From the NCBI RefSeq assembly GCF_001613505.1, contig NZ_BDCM01000003.1:558001-622000 (forward strand): a stretch of 64,000 nucleotides of DNA, in the 5' to 3' direction. Position numbers and translations under genes: made by a program. Below the pieces are notes generated by a model that saw only the letters and a list, made by a program, of their open reading frames with translations, ran no database searches and had not been told where the DNA came from. Shown here piece after piece: positions 8,112 to 16,752 of the stretch. Positions within the stretch are counted from its first letter, which is position 1, and each line of letters begins with the position of its first letter. Origin of the DNA: Nocardia mikamii NBRC 108933. Lineage in GTDB: Bacteria > Actinomycetota > Actinomycetes > Mycobacteriales > Mycobacteriaceae.

Positions 8112-9002
8112 ATGACGAACGTTGGTGAGGACAGCTCGACCACCCTGCCCCGGCGGCAATTGGGAAGGTATCTCAAGGAGGCCCGCCTCGGCGTGGGCCT
8201 TCGGTTGGAAGACGTTGCGCCACTTATGCAATGGTCGGCGAGCAAGCTGTCTCGACTCGAAGCCGGAAAGTCCCCGGCCATCCGCGTGCTCGATGTGGAG
8301 GCGCTGTGCGCGATCTACGACATCGACGATCCCGAGGTCATTGCCGGACTGGTCGGCCTGGCGAAACAGAGCACCGGCAAAAGCTGGTGGCAGGCATTCG
8401 ATGACGTTATTTCGGGGAACTTCGACCTGTACGTGGGATTGGAGTCGTCGGCGCGGCAACTGTCGATCTTTCGCCCGGACATGCTGCCTGGCCTACTTCA
8501 GACCCCGAACTACGCCCGTCTCCTGGATCAGATCTATTTCCCGAGAATTGCAAGGGACGAATTGGAGCGGCGCATGGAGCTGAAACGCCGACGACAAGTG
8601 CTCGTCACCCGGAAAACCAACCCGGCCAAAGTGGATTTGGTGATTCAAGAAGCCGTTCTGCGGACGATGGTCGGTACTCCGGCCCTCATGGCGGAGCAGC
8701 TACGTCATCTCGCCGACGCGCCCGCCAACGTCACCGTGCGCGTCCTACCGTTCGCCGCCGGATTTCCGCTGGGAACACCGCCGGGACCGTTCACGATCCT
8801 CGACTTCGGTCAAGACTCGAAGGGTCGCGATATCTCGCCAACCGTGGTCTATATCGAGTCCTACGCGGGCGATATGTACCTCGAGCGAAACGCCGATGTG
8901 GGACGGTATCGTCAGGCGTACAACGTCATCCAGCAAGCGGCACTTGACGTTGCAGAGAGCAAGCGTCTTCTGCGGCACACAGCAAGGGAGTTCCGAGCGT
9001 GA
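8112..9002 (+). CDS. XRE-family regulator with DUF5753 ligand domain
   Basis: 296 residues. The N-terminal helix-turn-helix (LGRYLKEARLGVGLRLEDVA then WSASKLSRLEAGKS, about residues 15-55) is followed by the DUF5753 region (ILDFGQDS, YIESYAGDMYLE). The start is the ATG preceded by ACGAGGAAT; the frame is open slightly further upstream. The stop overlaps the GTG of a DUF397 gene. This pair is a hallmark of Streptomyces and Nocardia genomes. Characterised relatives such as WhiJ influence development, and some pairs are proposed to work like toxin-antitoxin systems. Its specific target is unknown. Confidence 0.9.
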   Translation: MTNVGEDSSTTLPRRQLGRYLKEARLGVGLRLEDVAPLMQWSASKLSRLEAGKSPAIRVLDVEALCAIYDIDDPEVIAGLVGLAKQSTGKSWWQAFDDVISGNFDLYVGLESSARQLSIFRPDMLPGLLQTPNYARLLDQIYFPRIARDELERRMELKRRRQVLVTRKTNPAKVDLVIQEAVLRTMVGTPALMAEQLRHLADAPANVTVRVLPFAAGFPLGTPPGPFTILDFGQDSKGRDISPTVVYIESYAGDMYLERNADVGRYRQAYNVIQQAALDVAESKRLLRHTAREFRA

Positions 9003-9205
9003 ACGTCGATCTGACCGGGGCGAAGTGGTTCAAGTCCAGCCGCAGTTCGGGCGGCAAGGACTGCGTAGAAACAGCGTTCCTCGCCAGCGGCCATGTCGGA
9101 GTCCGCGACTCCAAGCACCCCACCGGCCCCGCCCTCGTCTTCACCCCTGCCGAATGGGACGCCTTCACCACCGACCTCCGCAACGGCACCCTCGACCACG
9201 CTTGA
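8999..9205 (+). CDS. DUF397 small protein, partner of the DUF5753 regulator
   Basis: 68 residues with the family layout: WFKSSRSSGGKDCVETAF, then VGVRDSKHP, then FTPAEWDAF. The GTG start overlaps the regulator stop (GTGA), so the two are coupled. DUF397 proteins are thought to modulate the cognate XRE regulator. Confidence 0.93.
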   Translation: MNVDLTGAKWFKSSRSSGGKDCVETAFLASGHVGVRDSKHPTGPALVFTPAEWDAFTTDLRNGTLDHA

Positions 9206-9473
9206 CCGATCGCCTCATGCGAAACAAGGGGCTGAGCACGTCGTTCGGCGCGGATCTACTGTGACCAGGACCACAACAGGGAGGGTGTCGTGGTCGCGGC
9301 CGGCACTCGGCGGGATGAACGGCCACCGCGGCGATCTGGTCGTCACGCTGATCCGGCACCGGCGCGAGCCGGGAATTCGTGGGCTGAGCTCGCGATCTCC
9401 TACCGCACGGTAGCCTGGTGCGCGAAGTACGATCCGGCGGGAGGAGCCGGAGCAATGGAACGGGAGATTCACG

Positions 9474-10139
9474 GTGACCTCGCGGGAGGATTTCCTGCGC
9501 CGCGTGCGCGATGCCCTCGAGGCGTTACCCAATGACGAACGTATGGTGCCGGTGCCGCGCAACTATCAGCGCAACGCCCCGGTGCACTCGGCCGAGGACC
9601 AGGCCGAGATCGTCGAACTGTTCATCGACCGCCTCAAACACCATGGCGCCCAGGTTCATCGGGTCGGCGTGGACGAGATCCCCGGTGCGATCGACTCGGC
9701 CCTGCGCGCCCACGGCGCCCGCTCGGCGCTGGCCCCCGACGGCCTGCCCGAGCATTGGCTGCGGCGCTGGGAACTGACGGGCGAACATCGTGTCCTCGAC
9801 GATCAACCGCACCTGTCGATCCTCGATCGTGAACGCACCGATGCCGTGGTCACCGGATGTGCCGGCGCGGTAGCCGATGCCGGAACCCTGATCCTCGACG
9901 GCGGACCGGGACAGTGCCGCCGCGATGCCGCCGTTCTGGCCGACTGTCACATCTGCGTGGTCCGCGTCGAGCAGATCGACTACTCGCTGCCGCAGGTCCT
10001 GGACAAGCTGGACCCGCGCCGGTCCATCACCTGGTTCGGCGGCCCGACCGCCATGACCGATCCGGAGGCCGATTCCGGCAAGGTCGGCGGGGTGATCGAG
10101 GAGACCGAGCGACGGCTGGTCGTCGTCATCGCCGGTTGA
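9474..10139 (+). CDS. lutC: LutC/YkgG-family lactate-utilisation protein, orphan
   Basis: 221 residues. DAVVTGCAGAVADAGTLILDGGPGQ, ICVVRVEQI and ITWFGGPTAMTDPEADSGKVGGVIEE match the LutC/YkgG (DUF162) fold. In most bacteria LutC is one of three subunits (LutA, LutB, LutC) of an iron-sulfur L-lactate oxidation complex. Here neither the CCG-domain LutA nor the ferredoxin-like LutB is adjacent; the upstream neighbour is the DUF397 gene, 268 bp away. The partners may be elsewhere. The GTG has a GGGAG ribosome site. Confidence 0.85.
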   Translation: MTSREDFLRRVRDALEALPNDERMVPVPRNYQRNAPVHSAEDQAEIVELFIDRLKHHGAQVHRVGVDEIPGAIDSALRAHGARSALAPDGLPEHWLRRWELTGEHRVLDDQPHLSILDRERTDAVVTGCAGAVADAGTLILDGGPGQCRRDAAVLADCHICVVRVEQIDYSLPQVLDKLDPRRSITWFGGPTAMTDPEADSGKVGGVIEETERRLVVVIAG

Positions 10140-10232
10140 TCGACGGCCTCTCATTTCCAAGCGCCCCCACAAGCGCTCGTTAAGGGCGCGGCAAGCGCAT
10201 CCCGGCAATGTCGTCGTCGACACCGGGAGTGC

Positions 10233-10258
10233 TCCTGCCGCGAGAGGGGGCGGCAGGA
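10233..10258 (+). terminator. hairpin downstream of lutC
   Basis: TCCTGCCGC pairs with GCGGCAGGA (9 bp, 8-nt loop) about 95 nt after the lutC stop. A second stem, GACCGAG/CTCGGTC at 10274-10295, follows. Either this ends lutC transcription or the two stems form the leader of the tiny ORF at 10374. Confidence 0.4.
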
Positions 10259-10373
10259 TCACCCACCGGCTGCGACCGAGACGATCCGCTCGGTCTGTCG
10301 ACGAGGGGTGACAGGCCGGGCGGATCACGATTCGGCAGCGGCGCGGGTGTCCGACTCGAGGAATGATGGGGGT

Positions 10374-10433
10374 ATGGAAACTGCGGTCGTCTTCGTCCTG
10401 GCTTGCCTGATCTACTGGTGGGGCTTGATCTGA
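10374..10433 (+). CDS. candidate 19-residue membrane peptide
   Basis: ATG preceded by a GGGGG ribosome site encodes METAVVFVLACLIYWWGLI and stop. This is one complete hydrophobic helix with a Trp-Trp interface pair. Such peptides are often small subunits of membrane complexes, but I cannot name a family. It lies in a 360-bp gap between lutC and the convergent MFS gene, after two hairpins. It may be chance; the hydrophobic content together with the ribosome site is the support. Confidence 0.35.
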   Translation: METAVVFVLACLIYWWGLI

Positions 10434-10499
10434 CCGATCGGCAGCCCCCGGCTCGCCACGGACTCGACCTCCGGACGCGACGGAGTCCGTCCCGGCCGG

Positions 10500-12020
10500 T
10501 CAGCGCGTGCCGACCAGTTCTTCCGCTGTACCCGGGTCCTGCTGTCCCACAGTCTCTTTCACGTTACGCATCGACAACACCGCCACCAGTGCCGCGACCA
10601 CCGCGCTCACCGCGCCGACCGCGAAGGCGGCCTGCATTCCCGAACTGAAGGCATCGCGAGCCAGTCCCGCCAGGTGCGGGTCGCCCAGGCCGAGCGCACC
10701 GGCGATGGATTCGCGCGCACTCGCCGGCGCCCGGTCCGGCATCGCGCCGGAATAGCCGCCCGCCAGGATGGCTCCCAGGACCGCGACGCCCAGCGCACCA
10801 CCGGTCTGCTGAATGGTGTCGTTGAGCGCCGACCCCACCCCGGCATGTTCGGCGGGCACCGCGCTCATCAACGCGCCGATTGCCGCGGGCATCGCCAGAC
10901 CGGCTCCCGCGCCGAGCAGTGCCATGGCCAGCGCGGGCAGCCAGAACCCGGTTCCGGCGTTCAATGTGGCCAGCACCCCGAAGCCTCCGGCGACGACGAC
11001 CAACCCGGCGACGGTCACCGGCTTGGCACCGAGTTTCGCGACCACGCTCGCCCCCAGCGCGTTGAACGCCAGCAGCGCGATCGCCATCGGCGTGAACGCG
11101 AGCGCGGTCCGCATCGGCGAATAACCGAGCACGAATTGCAGATATTGCGTCAGCACCAGCACCAGGCCGCCGTTGGCGAAGGTCACCAGCACCAGCGAGA
11201 AGCTGGACCCGGTGAAGGTGCGGTTGCCGAACAAATGCAGCGGGACCATCGGCGAATCGGTGCGCAGTTCCCGAATCACGAAGCCACACAACGCGGCGGC
11301 CGTCACCGCCGCGGCAGCGATGGTCGCACCGTCCGACCAGCCGCGCTGCGGCACCGCGATGATCGTCCACACCAGCGCCGTCATCCCGACGATGGACAGC
11401 ACCGTGCCCGGGAGGTCCGGCTTACGCCACGGCCCCCGCGATTCCGGCATGAGCACCAACGCCGCGATGATCGCCATGCCCGCGATCGGCACATTCATCA
11501 CGAAGACCGAACCCCACCAGAAGTGGTTCAGCAGCGCCCCGCCGAGCACCGGGCCGCCGACCATGCCGAGGGTGGCGACCGCACTCCACGCCGCGATGGC
11601 CTTCGGCCGTTCCCGGTCGTCGAAGACGGTGATGAGGATCGACAGGGTGCTGGGCATGATCAGGACGCCGCCGATGCCCATCAGGACCCGCCCGGCGATA
11701 AGCGTCTCCGGACTTCCGGCATAGGCGGCCAGCAGTGAGGCGCCGCCGAAGAGTGCCAGTCCGATCACCATGACCAGACGCCGGCCGAAGCGGTCGGAGA
11801 GACTGCCGGACGTGAGCAGCAGTCCGGCGAACACCAGCAGATAGGCGTCGATGATCCATTGGATCTGCTGCGCGTCGGCATGCAGATCGGTGGCGATCTG
11901 CGGGATGGCGACCGTCAGCACCATATTGTCGATCACCAGCACCAGCGAGCTGAGGCACAGGACGACCAGGATCAGCCACCGGCGCGCACTGCCGACAGCG
12001 GTCGATTCCGAAGTTTCCAT
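10500..12020 (-). CDS. MFS drug exporter, DHA2 family (14 TM)
   Basis: 506 residues. The motifs are those of DHA2 proton-drug antiporters: LVLVIDNMVLTVAIPQIATDL at TM1 (motif D1), SGSLSDRFGRRLVMVIGL (motif A, loop 2-3), GRVLMGIGGVLIMP, and WSAVATLGMVGGPVLGG (motif C, TM5). About 14 hydrophobic segments are visible. The ATG is at METSESTAV; frames open upstream of it are not protein-like. It is divergent from a TetR gene across two perfect palindromes, so it is almost certainly repressed by that TetR and induced by an exported toxic compound. Confidence 0.92.
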   Translation of the reverse strand: METSESTAVGSARRWLILVVLCLSSLVLVIDNMVLTVAIPQIATDLHADAQQIQWIIDAYLLVFAGLLLTSGSLSDRFGRRLVMVIGLALFGGASLLAAYAGSPETLIAGRVLMGIGGVLIMPSTLSILITVFDDRERPKAIAAWSAVATLGMVGGPVLGGALLNHFWWGSVFVMNVPIAGMAIIAALVLMPESRGPWRKPDLPGTVLSIVGMTALVWTIIAVPQRGWSDGATIAAAAVTAAALCGFVIRELRTDSPMVPLHLFGNRTFTGSSFSLVLVTFANGGLVLVLTQYLQFVLGYSPMRTALAFTPMAIALLAFNALGASVVAKLGAKPVTVAGLVVVAGGFGVLATLNAGTGFWLPALAMALLGAGAGLAMPAAIGALMSAVPAEHAGVGSALNDTIQQTGGALGVAVLGAILAGGYSGAMPDRAPASARESIAGALGLGDPHLAGLARDAFSSGMQAAFAVGAVSAVVAALVAVLSMRNVKETVGQQDPGTAEELVGTR

Positions 12021-12062
12021 CGCGAATCCTTCCGAGAGATCGAAGCGACGCACACCGTGCGC

Positions 12063-12105
12063 CATTGCCGAACACTGTACGGTCACCGCACAGTGTTCGG
12101 CAATG
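12063..12105. promoter_or_regulatory. perfect 16-bp inverted repeat, TetR operator
   Basis: CATTGCCGAACACTGT at 12063-12078 is the exact reverse complement of 12090-12105, with an 11-bp spacer. It lies 43 bp upstream of the MFS start and about 70 bp before the TetR start, where a repressor would block both promoters. Confidence 0.8.
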
Positions 12106-12108
12106 GGT

Positions 12109-12134
12109 ACGACGTTCGCCCGATCGAACGTCGT
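12109..12134. promoter_or_regulatory. second perfect inverted repeat, TetR side
   Basis: ACGACGTTCG at 12109-12118 and its exact complement CGAACGTCGT at 12125-12134 surround CCCGAT. It begins 3 bp after the first palindrome and has a different sequence, so it may bind a different protein or a second mode of the same repressor. Confidence 0.6.
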
Positions 12135-12176
12135 GCGGACGCGACTATGCTGACGTCGACTGCGAAAGGAGAGCCG

Positions 12177-12929
12177 ATGGCGTCTCGGCCCGATACGACC
12201 CGATCCACGGAAGCCACGCAGATTCGCTCGGTGTGGACCCGCGAGCACCGGCAGCGCCGCGATCAGCCCGCGCTGAGCCGAGAGCAGATCGTCGCCGAGG
12301 CGATCGCCCTGCTCGACGCCGAAGGGTTCGAATCGCTGAGCATGCGCAAGTTGGGCAGCCGGTTGGGCGCGGGCGCGACCTCGCTCTACACCCATGTCGC
12401 CAACAAGGACGAACTGCTCGAACTGGTCGTCGACGCGGCCTTCGGCGAACTGCGGTTACCGGCCGAGCCGATCGCCGACTGGCGGGCCGCCGCGCTCGAA
12501 CTATGTCAGGACATCCGGCACATCCTGCTGCGCCACCCATGGACTTCGATGGTGATGACCACCGCCGGGCTGGTCTATCTGGGGCCGAACATGTTGCGTC
12601 TGTCCGAGTCGTTGCTGTCGATATTGGAAGGCGCCGGCTTCGACACGGACACCGCGGACCGCGCCTCGAATACGCTGCTCGCCTACGTCATCGGCGCCAC
12701 CTCCACCGAGGCCGCGATGCTGACCTCGATCGCGCGCAGCGGCCTCGACGAACAGGTCTGGTTCGACCAGTTCATGGCCGCCGCCGAAATCGCCGCACGC
12801 CCCTATCCCCGGATCTACCAGCGCTTCGCCGACCACCGCGGCCACGACTCCGCCCGCATCCGCGAGGACAATTTCGACGAGGAACTCGGCCTGATCCTGG
12901 ACGGACTGCACGCGCGGCGGAGGTCCTGA
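12177..12929 (+). CDS. TetR-family repressor of the divergent exporter
   Basis: 250 residues. A basic tail (WTREHRQRRDQ) precedes the helix-turn-helix in LSREQIVAEAIALLDAEGFESLSMRKLGSRLGAGATSLYTHVANKDEL. The C-terminal part resembles the TetR_C type of larger repressors. The ATG follows AAAGGAGA at ideal spacing; an upstream in-frame ATG at 12147 has no ribosome site. Genomic position and the palindromes make it the local repressor of the MFS exporter and of itself. Confidence 0.88.
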   Translation: MASRPDTTRSTEATQIRSVWTREHRQRRDQPALSREQIVAEAIALLDAEGFESLSMRKLGSRLGAGATSLYTHVANKDELLELVVDAAFGELRLPAEPIADWRAAALELCQDIRHILLRHPWTSMVMTTAGLVYLGPNMLRLSESLLSILEGAGFDTDTADRASNTLLAYVIGATSTEAAMLTSIARSGLDEQVWFDQFMAAAEIAARPYPRIYQRFADHRGHDSARIREDNFDEELGLILDGLHARRRS

Positions 12930-12957
12930 GCAACTGCCCGGACCTCCACCGCGGAGC

Positions 12958-13695
12958 TCAGCGGCCGGTGGGCAGGTTCGCCCCGCCGGTGACGTCGAGC
13001 ACCACACCGCTGACGAAGCCGTTGGTGGCGATCATGTGTACGGCCCGCGCCAATTCCTCCGGATCCCCTACGCGCCCAACGGGTGTGGTGGCGGCGAGGC
13101 CGTCGAAGAGGGTGCGGCGCTGTTGCTCCGGCACCCGCTCCCACCATTCGGTGTCGATGACGCCGGGGGCCACGGCGTTCACCCGCAGCGGGGCGAGCTC
13201 GACCGCCAGCGGAGGCACCATGGCGTTCAGCGCCCCGTTGATCGCGGCGAGTCCGGCGGTGCCGGGGAAGGCCGCATGCGCCGACGCCGCGGTGATCAGG
13301 GTGATCGAACCGTTCGAAACCAGATGCGGCAGAGCGGCTTTGACAATTCTCACCTGCGGCCAGAACTTGCCGTCGAACCCCTGCGCCAGGTGGTCGAGAT
13401 CGAGTTCGGCGAACGGACCGCTGCCCGCCGAACCGCTGACCGCGACGACGAGGTGGTCGATGGGACCGGACTGTGCGAAGAATGCCGCGATCTGCTCGGC
13501 ATCGGTCGCGTCCATCCGGTAGCCGCTGGTCTTACCGCCCAGCCGAGCCACTGCCGCGTCGAGTTTGTCCTGACCGCGGCCGGTGATGACGACCTCGGCG
13601 CCCTCGTTCGCGAACAGCGCGGCGGTGGCCGCACCGATACCGGAACTACCGCCCATGACGACGACGCGCGGGATGCCGGTGCTGGAAGCGCTCAT
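12958..13695 (-). CDS. SDR-family protein lacking the catalytic Tyr-x3-Lys
   Basis: 245 residues. The cofactor loop is VVVMGGSSGIGAATAALF and the NADP-type Arg follows in ITGRGQDKLD. The substrate-side Ser is within LITAASAHAAFPGTAGLAAI, but where YxxxK should follow the sequence reads GTAGLAAINGAL, with no Tyr or Lys. The late NAVAPGVIDTEWW loop and the glycine-rich end are normal. It may be a non-reductive SDR or use other residues. It is divergent from a TetR gene over a perfect operator, suggesting inducible expression. Confidence 0.85.
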   Translation of the reverse strand: MSASSTGIPRVVVMGGSSGIGAATAALFANEGAEVVITGRGQDKLDAAVARLGGKTSGYRMDATDAEQIAAFFAQSGPIDHLVVAVSGSAGSGPFAELDLDHLAQGFDGKFWPQVRIVKAALPHLVSNGSITLITAASAHAAFPGTAGLAAINGALNAMVPPLAVELAPLRVNAVAPGVIDTEWWERVPEQQRRTLFDGLAATTPVGRVGDPEELARAVHMIATNGFVSGVVLDVTGGANLPTGR

Positions 13696-13717
13696 TACTG
13701 TTCCTGTCCTGTACAGT

Positions 13718-13742
13718 TTGTCGAGACTGACAGTCTCGACAA
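13718..13742. promoter_or_regulatory. perfect palindrome between SDR and TetR genes
   Basis: Arms TTGTCGAGACT (13718-13728) and AGTCTCGACAA (13732-13742) are exact complements around GAC. It lies 23 bp upstream of the SDR start and 54 bp before the TetR start, and is the expected operator of the divergent TetR. Confidence 0.85.
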
Positions 13743-13795
13743 CGAGCGTATCGGGTGCGGTATTCCCGCACATCGTCACCGCTGGGAGGCAGGCC

Positions 13796-14431
13796 ATGGG
13801 AATACCACCGCGGGAGCCGGATTCGGCGCCGCCCGAGCGCGCGCACACCGGCCGGCGCCGGAACGAGGCCACCCATCGCGCGATTCTCGACGCCGCCCTG
13901 GCCCAACTCGCCACCTCCGACGGCCGCTCGGTCACGGTCGATTCCATCGCGGCCGCGGCCGGGGTCGGCAAACAGACGATCTACCGCTGGTGGCCGTCGA
14001 AGGGTGCGGTGCTGCTCGATGCTCTGCTCGACCGCGCGCGCCGCTCGGTCCCGACTCCCGACACCGGCTCGGTGCGCACCGATCTGCTGGCGGTCGCCGA
14101 TTCCACTTTCGCCGGCGCCCAGCAGGCTTCGACCGCCCCGGCGCTGCGCGCGCTGGTCCGCGAGGCCGCGCGAGACCCCCACCTCGCCGAATTGATGCAG
14201 GAGTTCACCGCGGCTCGCCGCGCCGCCGTGCGCGATATCCTCGAGCGCGCGATCACCCGAGGTGAACTGCCCGCCGAGACGGATGCCGACCTGCTGGTGG
14301 ATCTGCTCTACGGACTGTTCTGGTACCGCTTCCTGCTCGGCCACGCCCCACTCGACCACACCACCGCGACCCGGCTCGTCGACACCCTGCTGCCGCCCGT
14401 TAACACTTCTCGCACAGCCGTAGATGAGTGA
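13796..14431 (+). CDS. TetR-family regulator of the divergent SDR gene
   Basis: 211 residues. The helix-turn-helix is SVTVDSIAAAAGVGKQTIYRWWPSKGAVL (about residues 42-70), with the IYRWWPSKG turn typical of TetR proteins carrying a TetR_C_16-like domain. The ATG follows GGGAGG. The operator at 13718-13742 lies between it and its likely target. The ligand is unknown. Confidence 0.88.
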   Translation: MGIPPREPDSAPPERAHTGRRRNEATHRAILDAALAQLATSDGRSVTVDSIAAAAGVGKQTIYRWWPSKGAVLLDALLDRARRSVPTPDTGSVRTDLLAVADSTFAGAQQASTAPALRALVREAARDPHLAELMQEFTAARRAAVRDILERAITRGELPAETDADLLVDLLYGLFWYRFLLGHAPLDHTTATRLVDTLLPPVNTSRTAVDE

Positions 14432-14481
14432 GCGGATCCGTTCCCACGGATCGAAAACCCTTGACGGAAGGTCTGTTCACG

Positions 14482-14700
14482 ATGACTCGGATTTCGCGGC
14501 TCACCGCCGGCGCACTGGTGTGTGGCGCCGTCCTGCTCCCCCTCGCTCCGGCCCAGGCCGAGACGGCGACGCAGACCGCCGCACCCGTGTCCGCGACCCA
14601 GCCGGTTGCCGACGGCGGCAGCGGATCGTCCACACAGTCCATCATGTGCACCATCCTTCGCCTGATGCTGATGAACCAGGGCCCCACCTGGTGCCAGTAG
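14482..14700 (+). CDS. small secreted protein
   Basis: 72 residues. A Sec signal peptide is clear: MTRISRLTAGALVCGAVLLP then LAPAQA with a likely AQA-E cleavage near residue 25. The mature part is about 47 residues, Thr/Ala/Ser-rich, and ends with CTILRLMLMNQGPTWCQ, whose two cysteines could form a disulfide loop. GGAAGG lies about 10 nt before the ATG; the frame is also open upstream to a GTG at 14428. No family is recognised. Confidence 0.65.
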   Translation: MTRISRLTAGALVCGAVLLPLAPAQAETATQTAAPVSATQPVADGGSGSSTQSIMCTILRLMLMNQGPTWCQ

Positions 14701-14733
14701 CGGCCGGCGCCGCGCGGCATCGATAACAGGCGA

Positions 14734-14764
14734 CGGGCCCGCACCGAAGTCCGGTGCGGGCCCG
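14734..14764. terminator. bidirectional terminator hairpin
   Basis: CGGGCCCGCACCG and CGGTGCGGGCCCG form a perfect 13-bp stem with the loop AAGTC between two convergent genes, the small secreted protein and katA. Confidence 0.8.
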
Positions 14765-14779
14765 CAGATTTCGTCAGCT

Positions 14780-16258
14780 TCAGCCGTTGCCGTTCAGACC
14801 GGCGCGCACACCTTCCTCGATGCGCTTGCCGATCTCCGGATCGACGTTCTTCCAGTAGTCGAACACCCGGCTCAGCACCGGTTCACGCACGCCGCCGAGC
14901 ACATGCCCGACCACGTTGTCCACCAAGCGCTCCCGCTGTTCGTCGTTGTACACCTCACGCACCAGCGTGCCCGGCTGTGCCCAGTCGCTGTCCTCGGCGT
15001 GCTGGACGTAGCCGGCCCGCACCTGCTCGGGCTCGAAACTCCACGCCGCCTCCTCCGGGGCGGCGGCCGCGTCGGCATGCGGGCCGCCGAACGAATTCGG
15101 CGCGTACACAGGCACTTCCGGCGCGTTGAAGTCGTAGCGCATGGCGCCCTCCTTGGAGTAGGAGTTCACCTCCGCCGCCCGCGCGCGGTTCGGCGGCAAC
15201 TGGTGGTAGTTGGTGCCGATGCGGTAGCGATGGGCGTCGGCATAGGCGAAGACCCGGCCCAGCAGCATCTTGTCCGGCGAATAACCGATACCCGGCACGA
15301 TCGCCGACGGCTCGAACGCGGCCTGTTCGATCTCGACGAAGTAGTTGCGCGGGTTGCGGTTCAGCGTCCAGGTGCCGACCTCGATCAGCGGGTAGTCCTT
15401 GTGCGACCACACCTTGGTCAGATCGAACGGGTTGAAGCGGTAGTTCGCCGCCTCGCCCACCGGCATGATCTGTACATACAGAGTCCAGCTCGGGAATTCA
15501 CCCCGTCCGATGGCCTCCCACAGATCCTGGCGGTGATAGTCGGGATCGGTGCCGGCCAGCCGGTCGGCCTCCGCCTGAGTCAGGAATTCGATGCCCTGAT
15601 CGGTTTTGAAGTGGTACTTCACCCAGAACCGTTCGCCCGCGGCGTTGATCCACTGGTAGGTGTGCGAGCCGTAGCCGTTCATGTGCCGGTAGGTCTTGGG
15701 AATGCCACGGTCACCCATCAGCCAGGTCACCTGATGCGCCGATTCCGGGCGCAGGGTCCAGAAGTCCCACTGCATGTTGTGATCGCGAAGGCCGTTGCCC
15801 GGCAGTCGCTTCTGCGAACGGATGAAATCGGGGAACTTGATCGGGTCCTTGATGAAGAACACCGGGGTGTTGTTGCCGACCAGATCGTAGTTGCCGTCGG
15901 GGGTGTAGAACTTGACCGCGAAACCGCGCGGATCGCGCCAGGTGTCGGGGCTGCCCTGTTCACCGGCGACGGTGGAGAACCGCGCCAGCGATTCGGTCCG
16001 CGCACCCGGCTGGAACAGCTTCGCCTTGGTGTAGCGGCTGACGTCGTTGGTGACGACGAGCTCGCCGAAGGCGCCCGCACCCTTGGCGTGCACGATCCGC
16101 TCCGGCACCCGCTCCCGGTTGAACTGGGCGAGCTTCTCGATCAGGTAATGGTCGTGCAGCAGAATCGGGCCCTCGGTGCCGGCGGTCAGCGATTCGTTGT
16201 CGCTGGGGACCGGAGTGCCGGTGTTGGTAGTGGTCGGCCCACTGATCGGCTTGGTCAT
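14780..16258 (-). CDS. katA: monofunctional haem catalase (small-subunit clade)
   Basis: 492 residues. The catalytic His is in [16 protein letters not shown], the distal Asn lies in the [17 protein letters not shown] region, and the proximal haem Tyr is in [17 protein letters not shown]. The [14 protein letters not shown] and DHNMQWDFW segments are also classical. It converts hydrogen peroxide to water and oxygen in the cytoplasm. The ATG follows AGGAGG. It lies 58 bp downstream of a Fur-type regulator, forming furA-katA, as with the peroxide-responsive catalases of actinobacteria. Confidence 0.96.
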   Translation of the reverse strand: MTKPISGPTTTNTGTPVPSDNESLTAGTEGPILLHDHYLIEKLAQFNRERVPERIVHAKGAGAFGELVVTNDVSRYTKAKLFQPGARTESLARFSTVAGEQGSPDTWRDPRGFAVKFYTPDGNYDLVGNNTPVFFIKDPIKFPDFIRSQKRLPGNGLRDHNMQWDFWTLRPESAHQVTWLMGDRGIPKTYRHMNGYGSHTYQWINAAGERFWVKYHFKTDQGIEFLTQAEADRLAGTDPDYHRQDLWEAIGRGEFPSWTLYVQIMPVGEAANYRFNPFDLTKVWSHKDYPLIEVGTWTLNRNPRNYFVEIEQAAFEPSAIVPGIGYSPDKMLLGRVFAYADAHRYRIGTNYHQLPPNRARAAEVNSYSKEGAMRYDFNAPEVPVYAPNSFGGPHADAAAAPEEAAWSFEPEQVRAGYVQHAEDSDWAQPGTLVREVYNDEQRERLVDNVVGHVLGGVREPVLSRVFDYWKNVDPEIGKRIEEGVRAGLNGNG

Positions 16259-16316
16259 CGCAGCCTCCTGTTTCAGCTGTCGCCCGGGAGGTCCGGGCCA
16301 TCGTGATGGCGCGTCG

Positions 16317-16739
16317 TCACCGACGGCATTGCGGGCAGAGTCCCCAGAACACGACCTCGGCTTCGTCGATCGTGAACCCGTGCGCATCCGACGGGTCGAG
16401 GCAGGGGGCACGGCCCACGACACAGTCCACGTCCACGACCGTGCCGCAGTTTCTGCACACCAGATGGTGATGGTTGTCGGTGATGCGGGTTTCGTACCGC
16501 GCCGCCGAACCGGCCGGTTCGATCCGGCGCAGCAGGCCCGCGCCCACACAGGCGTGCAATACGTCGTACACGGCCTGTGTCGACACCGAACCCAGCTCCC
16601 GCCGGACCGCGGCGGCCACCCTGTCGGCATCCGAATGCGGATGGGCCGCAACCGCTTCCAACACCGCCACCCGCGGGCGGGTAACCCGCAGGCCGGCCGC
16701 ACGCAATCGTTCGCGCGGATCGAAACCCTCGGTGTGCAT
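16317..16739 (-). CDS. furA: Fur-family peroxide/iron regulator (FurA/CatR type)
   Basis: 140 residues. A winged helix in the first 80 residues ([34 protein letters not shown]) is followed by metal-site residues [15 protein letters not shown] and the C-terminal CPQC, giving the two CxxC pairs of the structural zinc site. Linkage to katA is as in mycobacterial furA-katG and Streptomyces catR-catA, where the regulator represses both genes until oxidised. The promoter reads TTGACT, 16-17 bp, then a -10-like CAGACT that ends 6 nt before the ATG, so the transcript is probably leaderless. Confidence 0.93.
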   Translation of the reverse strand: MHTEGFDPRERLRAAGLRVTRPRVAVLEAVAAHPHSDADRVAAAVRRELGSVSTQAVYDVLHACVGAGLLRRIEPAGSAARYETRITDNHHHLVCRNCGTVVDVDCVVGRAPCLDPSDAHGFTIDEAEVVFWGLCPQCRR

Positions 16740-16752
16740 GACCCCAGTCTGC

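Noticed and set aside
10140..10373. Possible riboswitch upstream of the 19-residue ORF
   Set aside because: Two hairpins are present, but no core of TPP, cobalamin, SAM, guanidine or c-di-AMP riboswitches could be matched by eye.
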